Source: CAVPLM01 sp963713545 (GTDB lineage: Bacteria; Actinomycetota; Thermoleophilia; RBG-16-64-13). Taken from it: DNA of 64,000 bases. The translations under genes were made by a program, and so were the position numbers. The notes beneath the pieces were generated by a model, which saw only the letters and a program-made list of their open reading frames with translations, ran no database searches and was not told the DNA's origin. The stretch spans positions 434,001 through 498,000 of the forward strand of contig CAVQME010000010.1 of NCBI GenBank assembly GCA_963713545.1. The letters are read 5' to 3'. Positions 56,358 to 64,000 of this stretch are shown piece by piece. Position 1 is the first letter of the stretch. Every line of letters starts with the position of its first letter.

Positions 56358-56494
56358 GGGTCGACCGGCAGAACCTCTACCGCTATGGCGCATGAGATAC
56401 TGCATGGCTGTCAATACGCATGATCTTATGCATATACGGCGGGGCGCCCGGCGCGTCGCTCGCGGCCCGGTGGGCGCATAGCCGCGGGTCGGGC

Positions 56495-56500
56495 TACAAT
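56495..56500 (+). promoter_or_regulatory. Possible -10 box before the antitoxin gene
   Basis: TACAAT lies 44 bases before the FitA-like ATG in an otherwise G+C-rich region; no convincing -35 box accompanies it. Confidence 0.25.
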
Positions 56501-56543
56501 CGGCGGTAGGAGCCATCTTTGCGACCAGAGAGGAGCGACCAGG

Positions 56544-56858
56544 ATGCCCGTCAACCTCTCCATCAAAAACGTGCCCGACGAGGTCGCCCGCGGCCTCCGC
56601 AACCGCGCGGCCCGGAACCAGCGGACCCTTCAGCAGGAGTTGCTGGAGATACTCAAGCAGGCGGCCAAGGAGCAGGGCACGGTGACGATCGACGGCCTCT
56701 TGGCGAGCGCTCAGCGCAAGAAGCCGGCCCTCGACGAGGCGGCCACCAAGGTGCTCGCGGCAAAGGACGCAGAGCAGGAAAAGATGGCCCAGCGTTTCGA
56801 GGACCTCATGGCTCGGCCGGGTGACGCCGGGGCAAGCGGACGACCCCAAGAGGAGTAA
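56544..56858 (+). CDS. FitA-like ribbon-helix-helix antitoxin, orphan
   Basis: A 104-residue protein. VNLSIKNVPDEVARGLRNRAARNQRTLQQELLEIL (core IKNVPDEVARGLRNRAA) is the Arc/FitA-type ribbon-helix-helix DNA-binding domain; the rest is a charged helical toxin-binding tail. GAGAGGAG precedes the ATG. Its PIN-domain toxin would be expected directly downstream, but only remnants of other genes are there. Confidence 0.78.
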   Translation: MPVNLSIKNVPDEVARGLRNRAARNQRTLQQELLEILKQAAKEQGTVTIDGLLASAQRKKPALDEAATKVLAAKDAEQEKMAQRFEDLMARPGDAGASGRPQEE

Positions 56859-56869
56859 CGGAGCGGGCA

Positions 56870-57095
56870 CGACAGTTGAGGCTTTGCGATCGCGCGCCAT
56901 CTGCCAGATGGCCAGACTGGCCAATCCGGCGATGATGAGGAACATGCCGATCAACTCGTAGCGGTCCGAGCGTTCCCCTAACTGGATCCAGGACGCCACG
57001 ACCCCGCGCACCCCAAACGCGACGAGGGTGAAACAAAAGCGGGCTGCGCACCAGGAAGGCGGCACTTCCTCGATCAGGAACACGCCATGGAGGAG
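56870..57095 (-). pseudogene. Possible remnant of an EamA/DMT transporter
   Basis: On the minus strand the segment SWIQLGERSDRYELIGMFLIIAGLASLAIWQ (quoted in parts: LGERSDRYELIGMFLIIAG) resembles the last two helices of a drug/metabolite transporter. No start, no other helices and no proper stop are present: the frame runs on antisense to the antitoxin gene. Read as a decayed fragment. Confidence 0.35.
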
Positions 57096-57159
57096 CTGAA
57101 GCGCAGCTAGGACACGCTGCTACCTCGAGCATCCTCTCCTAGAGCGAACGTCGTGTTAG

Positions 57160-57358
57160 AACGATCCCGGCATCGGGTCCAGCCCGGGACGGCCGGGATA
57201 CTTTTGGGCGACAGCCTCGACTGCTGAATCGTCAAAGGCACTCAGATGACCCTTGTCGTAGACCAGCGTGCTCGATCAGACCCTTCATCACCGCCTTGGG
57301 CGTCGGCCAGCAGAAGGTGCGGAAGTCCGCGTCGGACATGAAGCTGTCGGCGCTTCTT
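57160..57358 (-). pseudogene. Remnant of a URO-D-type methyltransferase
   Basis: The minus strand encodes SFMSDADFRTFCWPTPKAVMKGLIE, clearly related to FMSDEQFKTFYWPTLRQMLLGLIEE of the intact gene at 249-1583 (quoted cores FMSDADFRTFCWP and FMSDEQFKTFYWP). After GLIEHA the frame changes and a short tail ends at a TAA near 57163. The rest of the gene is gone. It lies directly past the stop of the thiolase gene. Confidence 0.5.
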
Positions 57359-57361
57359 CTC

Positions 57362-58546
57362 CTAACCTAGTTCATTACCGGCAATCAACACGCTCACGGT
57401 CGCGGCCCCGGGTTCTCCACCCTGGTTGTGGGTCAGACCAAGGCGCGGGTTCTTGACCTGGCGTTTGCCGGCCTTGCCTTGAAGCTGCTTATAGACCTCG
57501 TAAAGCATCCTCAAGCCCGTCGCCCCGATGGGGTGCCCGAAGCACTTCAGGCCGCCATCGGTGTTAACGGGCAGCTCACCCTCCAGCGTGTACGTGCCGG
57601 CCTCGATGTCGTCCTTGACCCTGCCCCGTTCGCTGAGCTGCAGATCTTCCATGATGGTCAGTTCGGTGATGGAGAAGCAGTCGTGCACCTCGGCGATACT
57701 GATCTCCTTGCGGGGGTCCTTGATGCCGGCTTCCTTATAAGCGGCAGCACCGCCGCGATAGGTCTCCTCCACGTGAGCAAGGTCGTAGACCTGGCTCAGC
57801 CAGCCCTCCCGGCCTCCCTGGCAGATAGTGGCAGCCTTGATGTAGATGGGATCCGAGCGGAACTTCTTGGCCAGGTCGGCGCGCGTGATCACGGCCGCCG
57901 CGGCCCCGTCGCTCACCCCGCAGCAGTCATAAAGACCCAGTGGGTACGCGATCATGGGGGCGTTCACGGCCTGCTCCAACGTTATCTCACGCTGAAAATG
58001 AGCCTTAGGGTTGAGCGATCCGTTGTGGTGGTTCTTCACCGCGATCTGCCCCAGGAGCTTCTTGCCTTCCTCAAAGTCCAAGCCGTACTTGGCAAAGTAG
58101 CCCGTGGCCATCATCGCGAAGCCGGCCGCCGGGGTCTGCGTGGTCAGGCGGTAGCTCCAGGTGGCCACGGGACGGGTCTGAGGAAGGCCCGAGTAACCGG
58201 TGTCCTTAAGCTTCTCCGCTCCCACCGCAAGCACGATGTCGTATACACCCGCGGCCACGGCATAGGCGGCCCCACGGATGGCTTCCGATCCGGTTGCGCA
58301 TTGGTTTTCCACGCGTGTCACCGGGATGTAGGCAAGCTTCAGCGGTGTCGACATGATCGAGCCCGATTCACCGGCGAAAACACTTCCCCACCACGCGGCC
58401 TCGATGTCCTTGGGCTCGATCCCGGCGTCCTCGAAGGCCTCGTAGGCCGCGTCGATGATCATGTCGTCCAGGCTCTGGCCCCAGTTCTCTCCGAACTTGA
58501 CACAGCCCATGCCCACGATGGCGACTTTGTCTTTGATGCTATTCAC
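57362..58546 (-). CDS. SCP2-type thiolase family protein
   Basis: A 394-residue thiolase-fold protein: VAIVGMGCVKFGENWGQS opening, the nucleophile Cys in VENQCATGSEAIRGAAYAVA, EVHDCFSITELTIMEDL and the late CFGHPIGATGLRMLYEV. It lacks a separate Zn-ribbon partner gene but the next gene upstream carries a C-terminal OB-fold domain that could serve. Acetyl-CoA-releasing cleavage of 3-oxoacyl-CoA, or the reverse, is its probable reaction. Confidence 0.87.
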   Translation of the reverse strand: MNSIKDKVAIVGMGCVKFGENWGQSLDDMIIDAAYEAFEDAGIEPKDIEAAWWGSVFAGESGSIMSTPLKLAYIPVTRVENQCATGSEAIRGAAYAVAAGVYDIVLAVGAEKLKDTGYSGLPQTRPVATWSYRLTTQTPAAGFAMMATGYFAKYGLDFEEGKKLLGQIAVKNHHNGSLNPKAHFQREITLEQAVNAPMIAYPLGLYDCCGVSDGAAAAVITRADLAKKFRSDPIYIKAATICQGGREGWLSQVYDLAHVEETYRGGAAAYKEAGIKDPRKEISIAEVHDCFSITELTIMEDLQLSERGRVKDDIEAGTYTLEGELPVNTDGGLKCFGHPIGATGLRMLYEVYKQLQGKAGKRQVKNPRLGLTHNQGGEPGAATVSVLIAGNELG

Positions 58547-58549
58547 GCG

Positions 58550-59986
58550 CTAACACCTCACCGGCTGGCACTTCCACCAGTAGTTGTAGATGCCTCCCAC
58601 GTAATAGAGCCGGCGGAAGGTCATCTCCAGCGGGAGGCCGACCTCTATGTCAGCCGGATCACGGTCTGTCATGTCACACATGATGCGACCACCGCCCTCG
58701 AAGTCCACGAAGGTCACCGTGACAGGCGGATCGAGTGATTGCATCACGTAGTCGTGGGAGAACGAGAACACCCTCGCCGGTACGTCCACGAAAGGGTACG
58801 GATCCATCTGGTCCTTGGTATGACACGTGACGCAGACTCGTTGGGGCGGGTACTGCGGCGTGCCACACTTCCGACACTTCGTGCCCGTGAGACGCATCTC
58901 CCAGGGCACCTCCCTCAGTTGCGCAGCCGGCGAAGGCGTGCGCAACTCCAGGGGCGGGCGGGCGGGCGGCTGCAGGGGCAGAAGCTCGCGCAGGCGCAGA
59001 TACTGCTCGTAGTTGTGCATCGCGCTCTTGGAGGCAAGGTGCTTCTGGATCCCCCGCCGGTCTTTGCACGATTCGATCCGGTCGGTGGTCTCCAGAAGAG
59101 CGACGTCGCAGCCGTTGCCGTAGCAGCCGAGAAGGATCTTCTCTCCTGCTCCGGCCCGCTCCAGCGCCGCCACCAGGCTCATGAGACCCATGGCACAGCC
59201 GGTATCACCCACCGAGCCGTGCAGCACGTCACCCACTTGGGTCTTCTCGTCGAAGCCCAGCTTCTGAGTAACGCTCTTGAGTTGGCGCGCGTTGGGGGCG
59301 TTGAGCGCCACCTGGGCGATATCTCCCGCCAGGAGATCGTACTTCTTGAGAGCGGCGGACAGAGCTTCCCGCATGACCCTGAGGTAGCCCTCATCCATGG
59401 CGAAGCGGTCTTCGGCCCCGCGGACGAACATGTCTTTGTCTGAGCGCCAGGTGTCCTGGATCTCGTAGTAGCGGCTGTCGAAGTGCCGAATCTCGGCGAG
59501 GGTCTCGTCGCTGCTGATCAGCAGGGCGGCAGCACCGTCGCCGAAGTTCATCTCCGCCGGCCCGGCCGGGTACCCCATCCGCGTATCGGCAGCCAAGACA
59601 AGGACGTTCTTGGCGCTGCCGCTCGTCACCGCGTCCAGGGCCGCCTTGAGGGCGTTGGTGCCACATCTGAGCGAACCGGCGAAGTCGATGGTGGTGACCT
59701 CCGCCGGCAAGCCCAACACGGCCGCGACGAGAGCGGCGGCCTGCTTTTCCCTGTACGGGGCCGTGGTAGAAGCAAAATACAGAGCCTGGATCGCACCTCG
59801 TTCGACACCCTTCAGGCAGTCCCGAGCGGCGGCCACGGCCATCGTCAGGCTGTCCTCGTCGTAATTGGCGACGGCCCGCTCGCCGGGCGGCGGCCCGCCG
59901 CCCCACGCCCGCGCGATCTCCGCCCGGCTCAGCCGGAACAGAGGTATGTATGCTCCGTAGGAGCCGATCCCCGGCATGCCGCTCAT
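58550..59986 (-). CDS. HMG-CoA synthase-like protein fused to Zn-ribbon OB fold
   Basis: A 478-residue fusion. Residues 1-330 are a thiolase-fold HMG-CoA/ketoacyl synthase-like domain (GIGSYGAYIPLFRLSR, SLRCGTNALKAALDAV with the nucleophile Cys, MNFGDGAAALLIS, GSVGDTGCAMGLM); residues ~360-478 are a DUF35 domain (CRKCGTPQYPPQRVCVTCH zinc ribbon). ATG at 59986 has GGGAG six bases upstream. Archaeal HMG-CoA synthases work as a complex of the same three parts: thiolase, synthase and DUF35; here two are fused and the thiolase follows three bases on. No mevalonate gene is nearby. Confidence 0.83.
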   Translation of the reverse strand: MSGMPGIGSYGAYIPLFRLSRAEIARAWGGGPPPGERAVANYDEDSLTMAVAAARDCLKGVERGAIQALYFASTTAPYREKQAAALVAAVLGLPAEVTTIDFAGSLRCGTNALKAALDAVTSGSAKNVLVLAADTRMGYPAGPAEMNFGDGAAALLISSDETLAEIRHFDSRYYEIQDTWRSDKDMFVRGAEDRFAMDEGYLRVMREALSAALKKYDLLAGDIAQVALNAPNARQLKSVTQKLGFDEKTQVGDVLHGSVGDTGCAMGLMSLVAALERAGAGEKILLGCYGNGCDVALLETTDRIESCKDRRGIQKHLASKSAMHNYEQYLRLRELLPLQPPARPPLELRTPSPAAQLREVPWEMRLTGTKCRKCGTPQYPPQRVCVTCHTKDQMDPYPFVDVPARVFSFSHDYVMQSLDPPVTVTFVDFEGGGRIMCDMTDRDPADIEVGLPLEMTFRRLYYVGGIYNYWWKCQPVRC

Positions 59987-59996
59987 TAAATACTCC

Positions 59997-62507
59997 CTAA
60001 CCCTCCCATTTCTCCATTTCGACCAGACACGAGTTGGGCGCCATCCCGGCAACATTCTTTGACATAAGACGATCAGAAGTCAGCAACGCTACACAACCTC
60101 CTTTGTCTATGCTTCCTGACTTGCCAGGCTCAAGAGGATCGTATTGCCCCGAGGAACAGTAGCTGTGGATCACGCCAGGCTTCATGCGCTCCGTTACCAA
60201 GGCCGCACAAAGGACAGAGGCCCGGTCGTTGTACAGCCGAACGACGTCTTTATTCTGGATGCCCCTGGCCTCGGCGTCTCTCGGGTGCACCCTCACAGTC
60301 TGGTAGTAGTATCCGTCCACCTTTATCCGCTGTCCCGGAATATCCCATATCCACGACCCATGTTTGTCATAGTGACTGTGGAACGAGTACCGAGGGTGTG
60401 GTGACAGCATCTGCAATGGGTATTTCTTGGCTATTTCCGTCGTATGCCCCTCCCAACTGGGAACATACTTAGGCAGTGGTGCGCGCTCTACATCCTCCGG
60501 GGCATTGGCTTTGAGGCTCTGCGACACGAATTCGATCTTGCCGCTATACGTTCCCAATTCATGTGCCTGCGGCGTGTCTCTCTTCGGATTGAGCTTATCT
60601 GGCGTATCGCACGGTCTGCCTTCAGCGAACCACCTCAAACTGGGTGTGGCCTTGTAATCGTTCGGTACACTGATTACGTGATAGCCCTTCTTCTCGAATT
60701 GTTCCCAGGAGATCTCGCCAGGTAGATCAGATATATCGAAGTATGCTCTAACCCAGTCTTCCTCTGTCCTACCGCCATCAGTGAAAGTCTCCCACACTCC
60801 CAGCTCTTTTGCCAGCTGTTCAAAAATCCAGTAATCTGACTGGGATTCTCCTAGTGGTTCGATACACTTCTGTTCGAGGATTATGATGCGGTAATTGGCA
60901 CCATTACTGTTATATTTTAAATACCCTCCGGCCTCTCCCCACTCAGCGATATCATTCCTCTCCAAATTGGTGCACGCCGGCAAGATGACATCGCAGAACT
61001 TTGTTTCGGTATGCCACCAACAATCCTGAGTGACTACAATGTCAAGCTTGGGGCTCTGGAACATCTTGATCATCTTGTTGCCGTTGGTCATGGTGCCGAG
61101 AGATGGGCCCCCGTACCGATAGAGCATCTTGATCTCGGGTTCACCAGGCATCGGATAAACGTGCTCATGGAACTGCTGTTCAATTGTATCGGCGCAGAAA
61201 CCGTCGCCCAGCCATCGTACAGGTGGATTCAAAATGCAGTCTGGTAGCAGAATCCGGTACAAACGCTGTTTGACCGGATTGTCCACTTTTGTTCTGGCGG
61301 CTCTCGTGTAGCTCATCATGCCGTCTAAGTCCGCGTACCCCGGAAAGAAGACGTTGTAGCTTGCTGGTGCACCGTTACCATTGCCCCACATGCCGATGCC
61401 GGGCTTGCCCAGACCCTGCATAGCCTGGAGTAACACCGTCAGTCTCGTCCATTCGTGGGCGTAGGCCGCGCGACAAGCGCCTCCGAGTCCAGCGCCGACG
61501 AACATCGTCCGTTTGGAGGCCCATTCCTGCGCAAGCGCTTCGATGGTTCTGGCGGGGACGTCACATTGTTCCGCCGCCCATTCAGGCGTCCGCGGTACAC
61601 CGTCCTCCTCTCCCATGATGTGCCTTCTGAACTCCTCGATGCCCTCGGTGCGCTGGGCGACATATTCCTTGTCGTAGGTGTCATCTCTGAACCACACATA
61701 CGCGATTGCCTCCGCCAACGCGGCATCAGTCCCCGGTCGAGGGGCAATCCACTTGTCGGCCATGAAGGCAGCGGTGTAGTTGCAAAACGGGTCAATGAAG
61801 ACGTGCTGCTTCTGGGTACGCTTCAGCCACTGGTACCAGATCGCGCATTCAGTGCCACAGTATCCTGCGCGCATGGAGTCCGGATCAATAGACCAAAACA
61901 CAACCAGCTCAGAATGCTTGAGCGTCTCCTCGAGCATATCGAACTGCTCGGACATCCCCAATCGCCAGTGGAACCCGTAGGCATGAGGAGCTCCCCAGTG
62001 CCACCCCTCCCAGCTGTCAGGGTTGTGTAACACCTCTGAGAAGCCGATTGTATTGAAGAACCGGAAGTAAGGGCCAAATCGGTAGCCAACGATGCCCCAG
62101 TTATGATGATCCTGGTCCAAGGCGCCGATCGCTGCCGGACCATACTCGGCCCTGATTCTCTTCATCTCTCCAGCGACTATTTCTATAGCCTCGTCCCAAC
62201 CAATCCGCTCATACCCAGATTTTCCCCTGTTCTCGGGATGACGCTCCCCATTCGGGTCAAAGTCAACCCTCTTCGCGGGGTAAAGAATCCTGTCCTCCGT
62301 GTAGGTCTTCATTCTCTCCGTATATATGCAAGGAGAGATATTCACCTTCTCCAGCGGCGAGTACTTCTTCCCCCCCGCTTCGATCGTCCACGGCTTCAGA
62401 TCGCCCTGCTCAAGCACCAGCGGGCGAATCCGCGTGATTTTGCCGTCCCGCACGTATACCGAAATTGGCCCGCTATTCGTACAGCTGGTAAACACCTGTT
62501 CGCGCAT
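59997..62507 (-). CDS. athL: Pyrogallol transhydroxylase-like molybdoenzyme, large subunit
   Basis: An 836-residue molybdopterin enzyme very like the large subunit of Pelobacter acidigallici transhydroxylase: GPISVYVRDGKITRIRPL start with no Fe-S motif, DHHNWGIVGYRFG (active-site His region), HNPDSWEGWHWGAPHAYGF (Asp and Mo-ligand Ser), FIDPFCNYTAAFMADKW, GTDAALAEAIAYVWFRDDTYDKEYVAQ, and the YPLQMLSPHPRYSFHSHYD / GYYYQTVRVHPRDAEARGI tail. The reaction would move a hydroxyl between phenolic rings, for example pyrogallol to phloroglucinol. The segment is AT-richer than its neighbours. The small subunit gene lies 83 bases upstream. Confidence 0.85.
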   Translation of the reverse strand: MREQVFTSCTNSGPISVYVRDGKITRIRPLVLEQGDLKPWTIEAGGKKYSPLEKVNISPCIYTERMKTYTEDRILYPAKRVDFDPNGERHPENRGKSGYERIGWDEAIEIVAGEMKRIRAEYGPAAIGALDQDHHNWGIVGYRFGPYFRFFNTIGFSEVLHNPDSWEGWHWGAPHAYGFHWRLGMSEQFDMLEETLKHSELVVFWSIDPDSMRAGYCGTECAIWYQWLKRTQKQHVFIDPFCNYTAAFMADKWIAPRPGTDAALAEAIAYVWFRDDTYDKEYVAQRTEGIEEFRRHIMGEEDGVPRTPEWAAEQCDVPARTIEALAQEWASKRTMFVGAGLGGACRAAYAHEWTRLTVLLQAMQGLGKPGIGMWGNGNGAPASYNVFFPGYADLDGMMSYTRAARTKVDNPVKQRLYRILLPDCILNPPVRWLGDGFCADTIEQQFHEHVYPMPGEPEIKMLYRYGGPSLGTMTNGNKMIKMFQSPKLDIVVTQDCWWHTETKFCDVILPACTNLERNDIAEWGEAGGYLKYNSNGANYRIIILEQKCIEPLGESQSDYWIFEQLAKELGVWETFTDGGRTEEDWVRAYFDISDLPGEISWEQFEKKGYHVISVPNDYKATPSLRWFAEGRPCDTPDKLNPKRDTPQAHELGTYSGKIEFVSQSLKANAPEDVERAPLPKYVPSWEGHTTEIAKKYPLQMLSPHPRYSFHSHYDKHGSWIWDIPGQRIKVDGYYYQTVRVHPRDAEARGIQNKDVVRLYNDRASVLCAALVTERMKPGVIHSYCSSGQYDPLEPGKSGSIDKGGCVALLTSDRLMSKNVAGMAPNSCLVEMEKWEG

Positions 62508-62590
62508 TCGTGCTCACTCTTTCTCGTTCGAAAAGTGACCATCTACGCTTTACCGCAGCATAACGCGGCTTAGCGTCCCCCGCCGGCCCC

Positions 62591-63424
62591 TTAGTCCCTA
62601 CCGAGCACTAGATCGCCCAAATATACATCAGTGCGCGTATAAGCTTCCATTTCAAACCTCCGATAATCTGATGCTTCCACACTAACCACATACCTTCTGT
62701 TGTCAGCTAACCCATCAACTGTAAAATCTCCAAAGCAGTTAGTCATCGTTACCACTGAGGTACTTTCATCAGAGATGGTAACCTTTACGTCTTTGGCGCA
62801 CTTTCCAGTGTCTTCAAAGAGTACACTCCCCGCAATGAATTTCTTTGGCAGCCCGATGTAGGTCACCCTTTCCCCGAGCCCGTACTCAGGATGCAACGGT
62901 CCGGCGGCTCCGCTGGCTAGCCTTGTCGATACCTCGCTGTTCGGGTCATCCAGGTCACCGAACGCGATGGCCCGGGTAGGACAGGCTTCCGCACATCGCG
63001 GCTCCTTCCAGCCCTCGTCCAGCAGATGAGCGCAAAAAGTACACTTTTGCGGCAACAGCTGCTCTTCATTCCATTCAATTACCCGATAGGGGCATGTGGC
63101 CACAATTTGTTTTTGGCCTCTAGCCTTGTCGGGATCTATTATCACTACCCCGTCTTGCCGCCTGTACACCGCTCCGTCCGGGCACTTTTGTACACAGGAC
63201 GCGCTTTCGCAGTGCATACAAAGTACAGATGTGTAGGCTACTGCGACTTTTGGATACTTACCTCTTTCTCTCTCGACTATTCGCAGCCAATGCATGCCTG
63301 CCATAGGCTGGGAGGCGGAATAGTTTGGGTAATCATTCCCGCAAAACTCGTCACGACATGCTAGGAAACAGCTATAGCACCCGTTGCATAGTGTTTCATC
63401 TATGACCATGCCATATTTAGCCAT
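62591..63424 (-). CDS. athB: Pyrogallol transhydroxylase-like Fe-S small subunit
   Basis: A 277-residue subunit with CNGCYSCFLACRDEFCGNDYPNY, CMHCESASCVQKCPDGAVYRRQDG, CPYRVIEWNEE and CTFCAHLLDEGWKEPRCAEACP for three [4Fe-4S] clusters, then a C-terminal Cna-B-like barrel (KVTISDESTS, TNCFGDFTVDGLADNRRYVV). Length and domain order equal AthB. The ATG at 63424 has AGGAG twelve bases upstream. It precedes the large subunit in transcription. Confidence 0.87.
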   Translation of the reverse strand: MAKYGMVIDETLCNGCYSCFLACRDEFCGNDYPNYSASQPMAGMHWLRIVERERGKYPKVAVAYTSVLCMHCESASCVQKCPDGAVYRRQDGVVIIDPDKARGQKQIVATCPYRVIEWNEEQLLPQKCTFCAHLLDEGWKEPRCAEACPTRAIAFGDLDDPNSEVSTRLASGAAGPLHPEYGLGERVTYIGLPKKFIAGSVLFEDTGKCAKDVKVTISDESTSVVTMTNCFGDFTVDGLADNRRYVVSVEASDYRRFEMEAYTRTDVYLGDLVLGRD

Positions 63425-63620
63425 ACTGTTGACAGTCTCCTATCGAATTGAGCTGTATTGTCAAACTGCAACGCTTTCGCGTCGTTGCGGCAGTGACTTT
63501 CTCAGGACGGCAGCTACCAGAATTGCAGTTGTGATGCTCCTTCCAACATAGATATGGCCGTCAGTCGTAGTGTGGGGGAAAGTGCATTCTTCAAGCCATC
63601 AGGTAGGGATGATCAATGAG
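63425..63620. other. Intergenic region between the two small-subunit genes
   Basis: A 196-base AT-richer stretch without a gene. It probably holds the promoter of the athB-athL pair and the 3' end of the upstream transcript; a weak hairpin (GCAACG with CGTTGC) around 63466-63493 is the only structure noticed. Confidence 0.4.
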
Positions 63621-64000
63621 CTAAGGTGTATTCAGCACGATTTCGCCAAGATAGATGTCCTTCAAGGTCTTGGTCTCGCGGCTGGCCTCTTGGTAGCCGG
63701 GGACCGCGACCTTGACCGTGTAGGCGGCGTGGTCGGCTAGACCGTCGAACTGGAAGTCACCGAAGCCGTTGGTCTTGGTGGTCTGGGTGGTACCGTTGCT
63801 GCTCAGGACCACTACCACGTCCTTGGCCACCTCATCGATGTCTCCATAGATCACCGTGCCGGCCACGAACTTCTTGGGCAGATGCCGGTACGTGACCTTC
63901 TCTCCCATGGCGTATTCGGGCAGCAGAACTTCGGTGGCTCCGACGGCCACCAGTCTGGCGACTGCACTGGCAGGATCGTCCAGATCGCCGAAGACGAGCG
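63621..64000 (-). CDS. Transhydroxylase-type Fe-S small subunit, C-terminal part (runs off right edge)
   Basis: The last ~126 residues of a second AthB-like protein: LVFGDLDDP, LLPEYAMGEKVTYRHLPKKFVAGTV and a Cna-B-like barrel (TKTNGFGDFQFDGLADHAAYTV) ending in YLGEIVLNTP. It aligns along its whole visible length with residues ~155-277 of the 62591-63424 protein, but its base composition is back to the G+C-rich local norm. The Fe-S half and any large subunit lie beyond the window. Confidence 0.83.
   Translation of the reverse strand, partial: LVFGDLDDPASAVARLVAVGATEVLLPEYAMGEKVTYRHLPKKFVAGTVIYGDIDEVAKDVVVVLSSNGTTQTTKTNGFGDFQFDGLADHAAYTVKVAVPGYQEASRETKTLKDIYLGEIVLNTP

Noticed and set aside
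56133..57083. 316-codon minus-strand ORF as a complete membrane protein
   Set aside because: Most of it is antisense to the MidA-like and antitoxin genes; only the first ~70 residues resemble a transporter end.

Overview
The window is a gene-dense stretch of a G+C-rich (roughly 60-65% by eye) bacterial chromosome. Gene content points to a strict anaerobe: the methyl branch of the Wood-Ljungdahl pathway, a selenocysteine formate dehydrogenase with NAD-linked NuoE/NuoF-like partners, two separate 2-oxoacid:ferredoxin oxidoreductases, corrinoid methyltransferase modules and several molybdopterin enzymes of the pyrogallol transhydroxylase type. G+C-rich codon use, frequent GTG/TTG starts, Thr- and Ala-rich extracellular linkers and an LCP protein fit an anaerobic actinobacterial lineage, but no rRNA or ribosomal marker is present, so the taxonomy is an inference. 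No tRNA, rRNA, CRISPR array, IS element or phage gene was seen.

Layout. 1-8.8 kb, minus strand: fhs-fchA-folD-metV-metF-lpdA, in the order I recall for clostridial acetogens, followed by a corrinoid protein (frameshifted), a URO-D-type methyltransferase and a DUF1638 protein where clostridia carry the carbonyl-branch genes. 8.9-16 kb, plus strand: a GntR/UTRA regulator, a second corrinoid protein, and NuoE-NuoF-FdhA. FdhA reads through an in-frame TGA (Sec361) with a SECIS hairpin directly downstream. The two transcription units diverge from one AT-rich promoter carrying a palindrome that is a likely GntR operator. 16-18 kb: proC-like gene and a zinc alcohol dehydrogenase. 18.1-23.1 kb: surface module of two beta-helix lipoproteins (Cthe_2159 type) flanking a VTC-domain protein and a DUF4956 membrane protein. 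23.2-34 kb: radical SAM/SPASM protein, P-type ATPase lacking the calcium-site residues, cupredoxin, VOC protein, broken LCP protein, deaminase, MBL hydrolase, secreted M28 peptidase. 34.2-37.2 kb: Vor/Kor-type oxidoreductase operon plus an ACT protein. 37.4-43.9 kb: transhydroxylase-type molybdoenzyme pair, branched-chain-type binding lipoprotein, and a second, truncated molybdoenzyme. At about 43.93 kb two unrelated genes both lose their 5' ends at one junction. 44.2-48.5 kb: acyl-CoA dehydrogenase (frameshifted) and a Por-type oxidoreductase operon. 48.6-54.4 kb, minus strand: MaoC, threonine dehydratase, OB-fold protein, thiolase (frameshifted), MFS transporter, homocysteine methyltransferase. 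54.5-57.4 kb: DksA/TraR protein, MidA-like methyltransferase, orphan FitA-like antitoxin and a patch of gene remnants. 57.4-64 kb, minus strand: thiolase, HMG-CoA-synthase-like/OB-fold fusion, a close transhydroxylase large/small pair in a visibly AT-richer segment, and the end of another small subunit.

How it could work together (inference): molybdoenzymes rearrange or dehydroxylate polyhydroxylated aromatics; thiolases, the HMGS-like protein, acyl-CoA dehydrogenase and MaoC process the ring-opened acyl chains; O-methyl groups enter the methyl branch through corrinoid proteins; 2-oxoacid oxidoreductases and formate dehydrogenase balance ferredoxin, NADH and CO2/formate.

Quality caution: six single-base frameshifts in five otherwise well-conserved genes, plus the 43.93 kb junction, mean that either sequencing/assembly error or recent decay must be considered.
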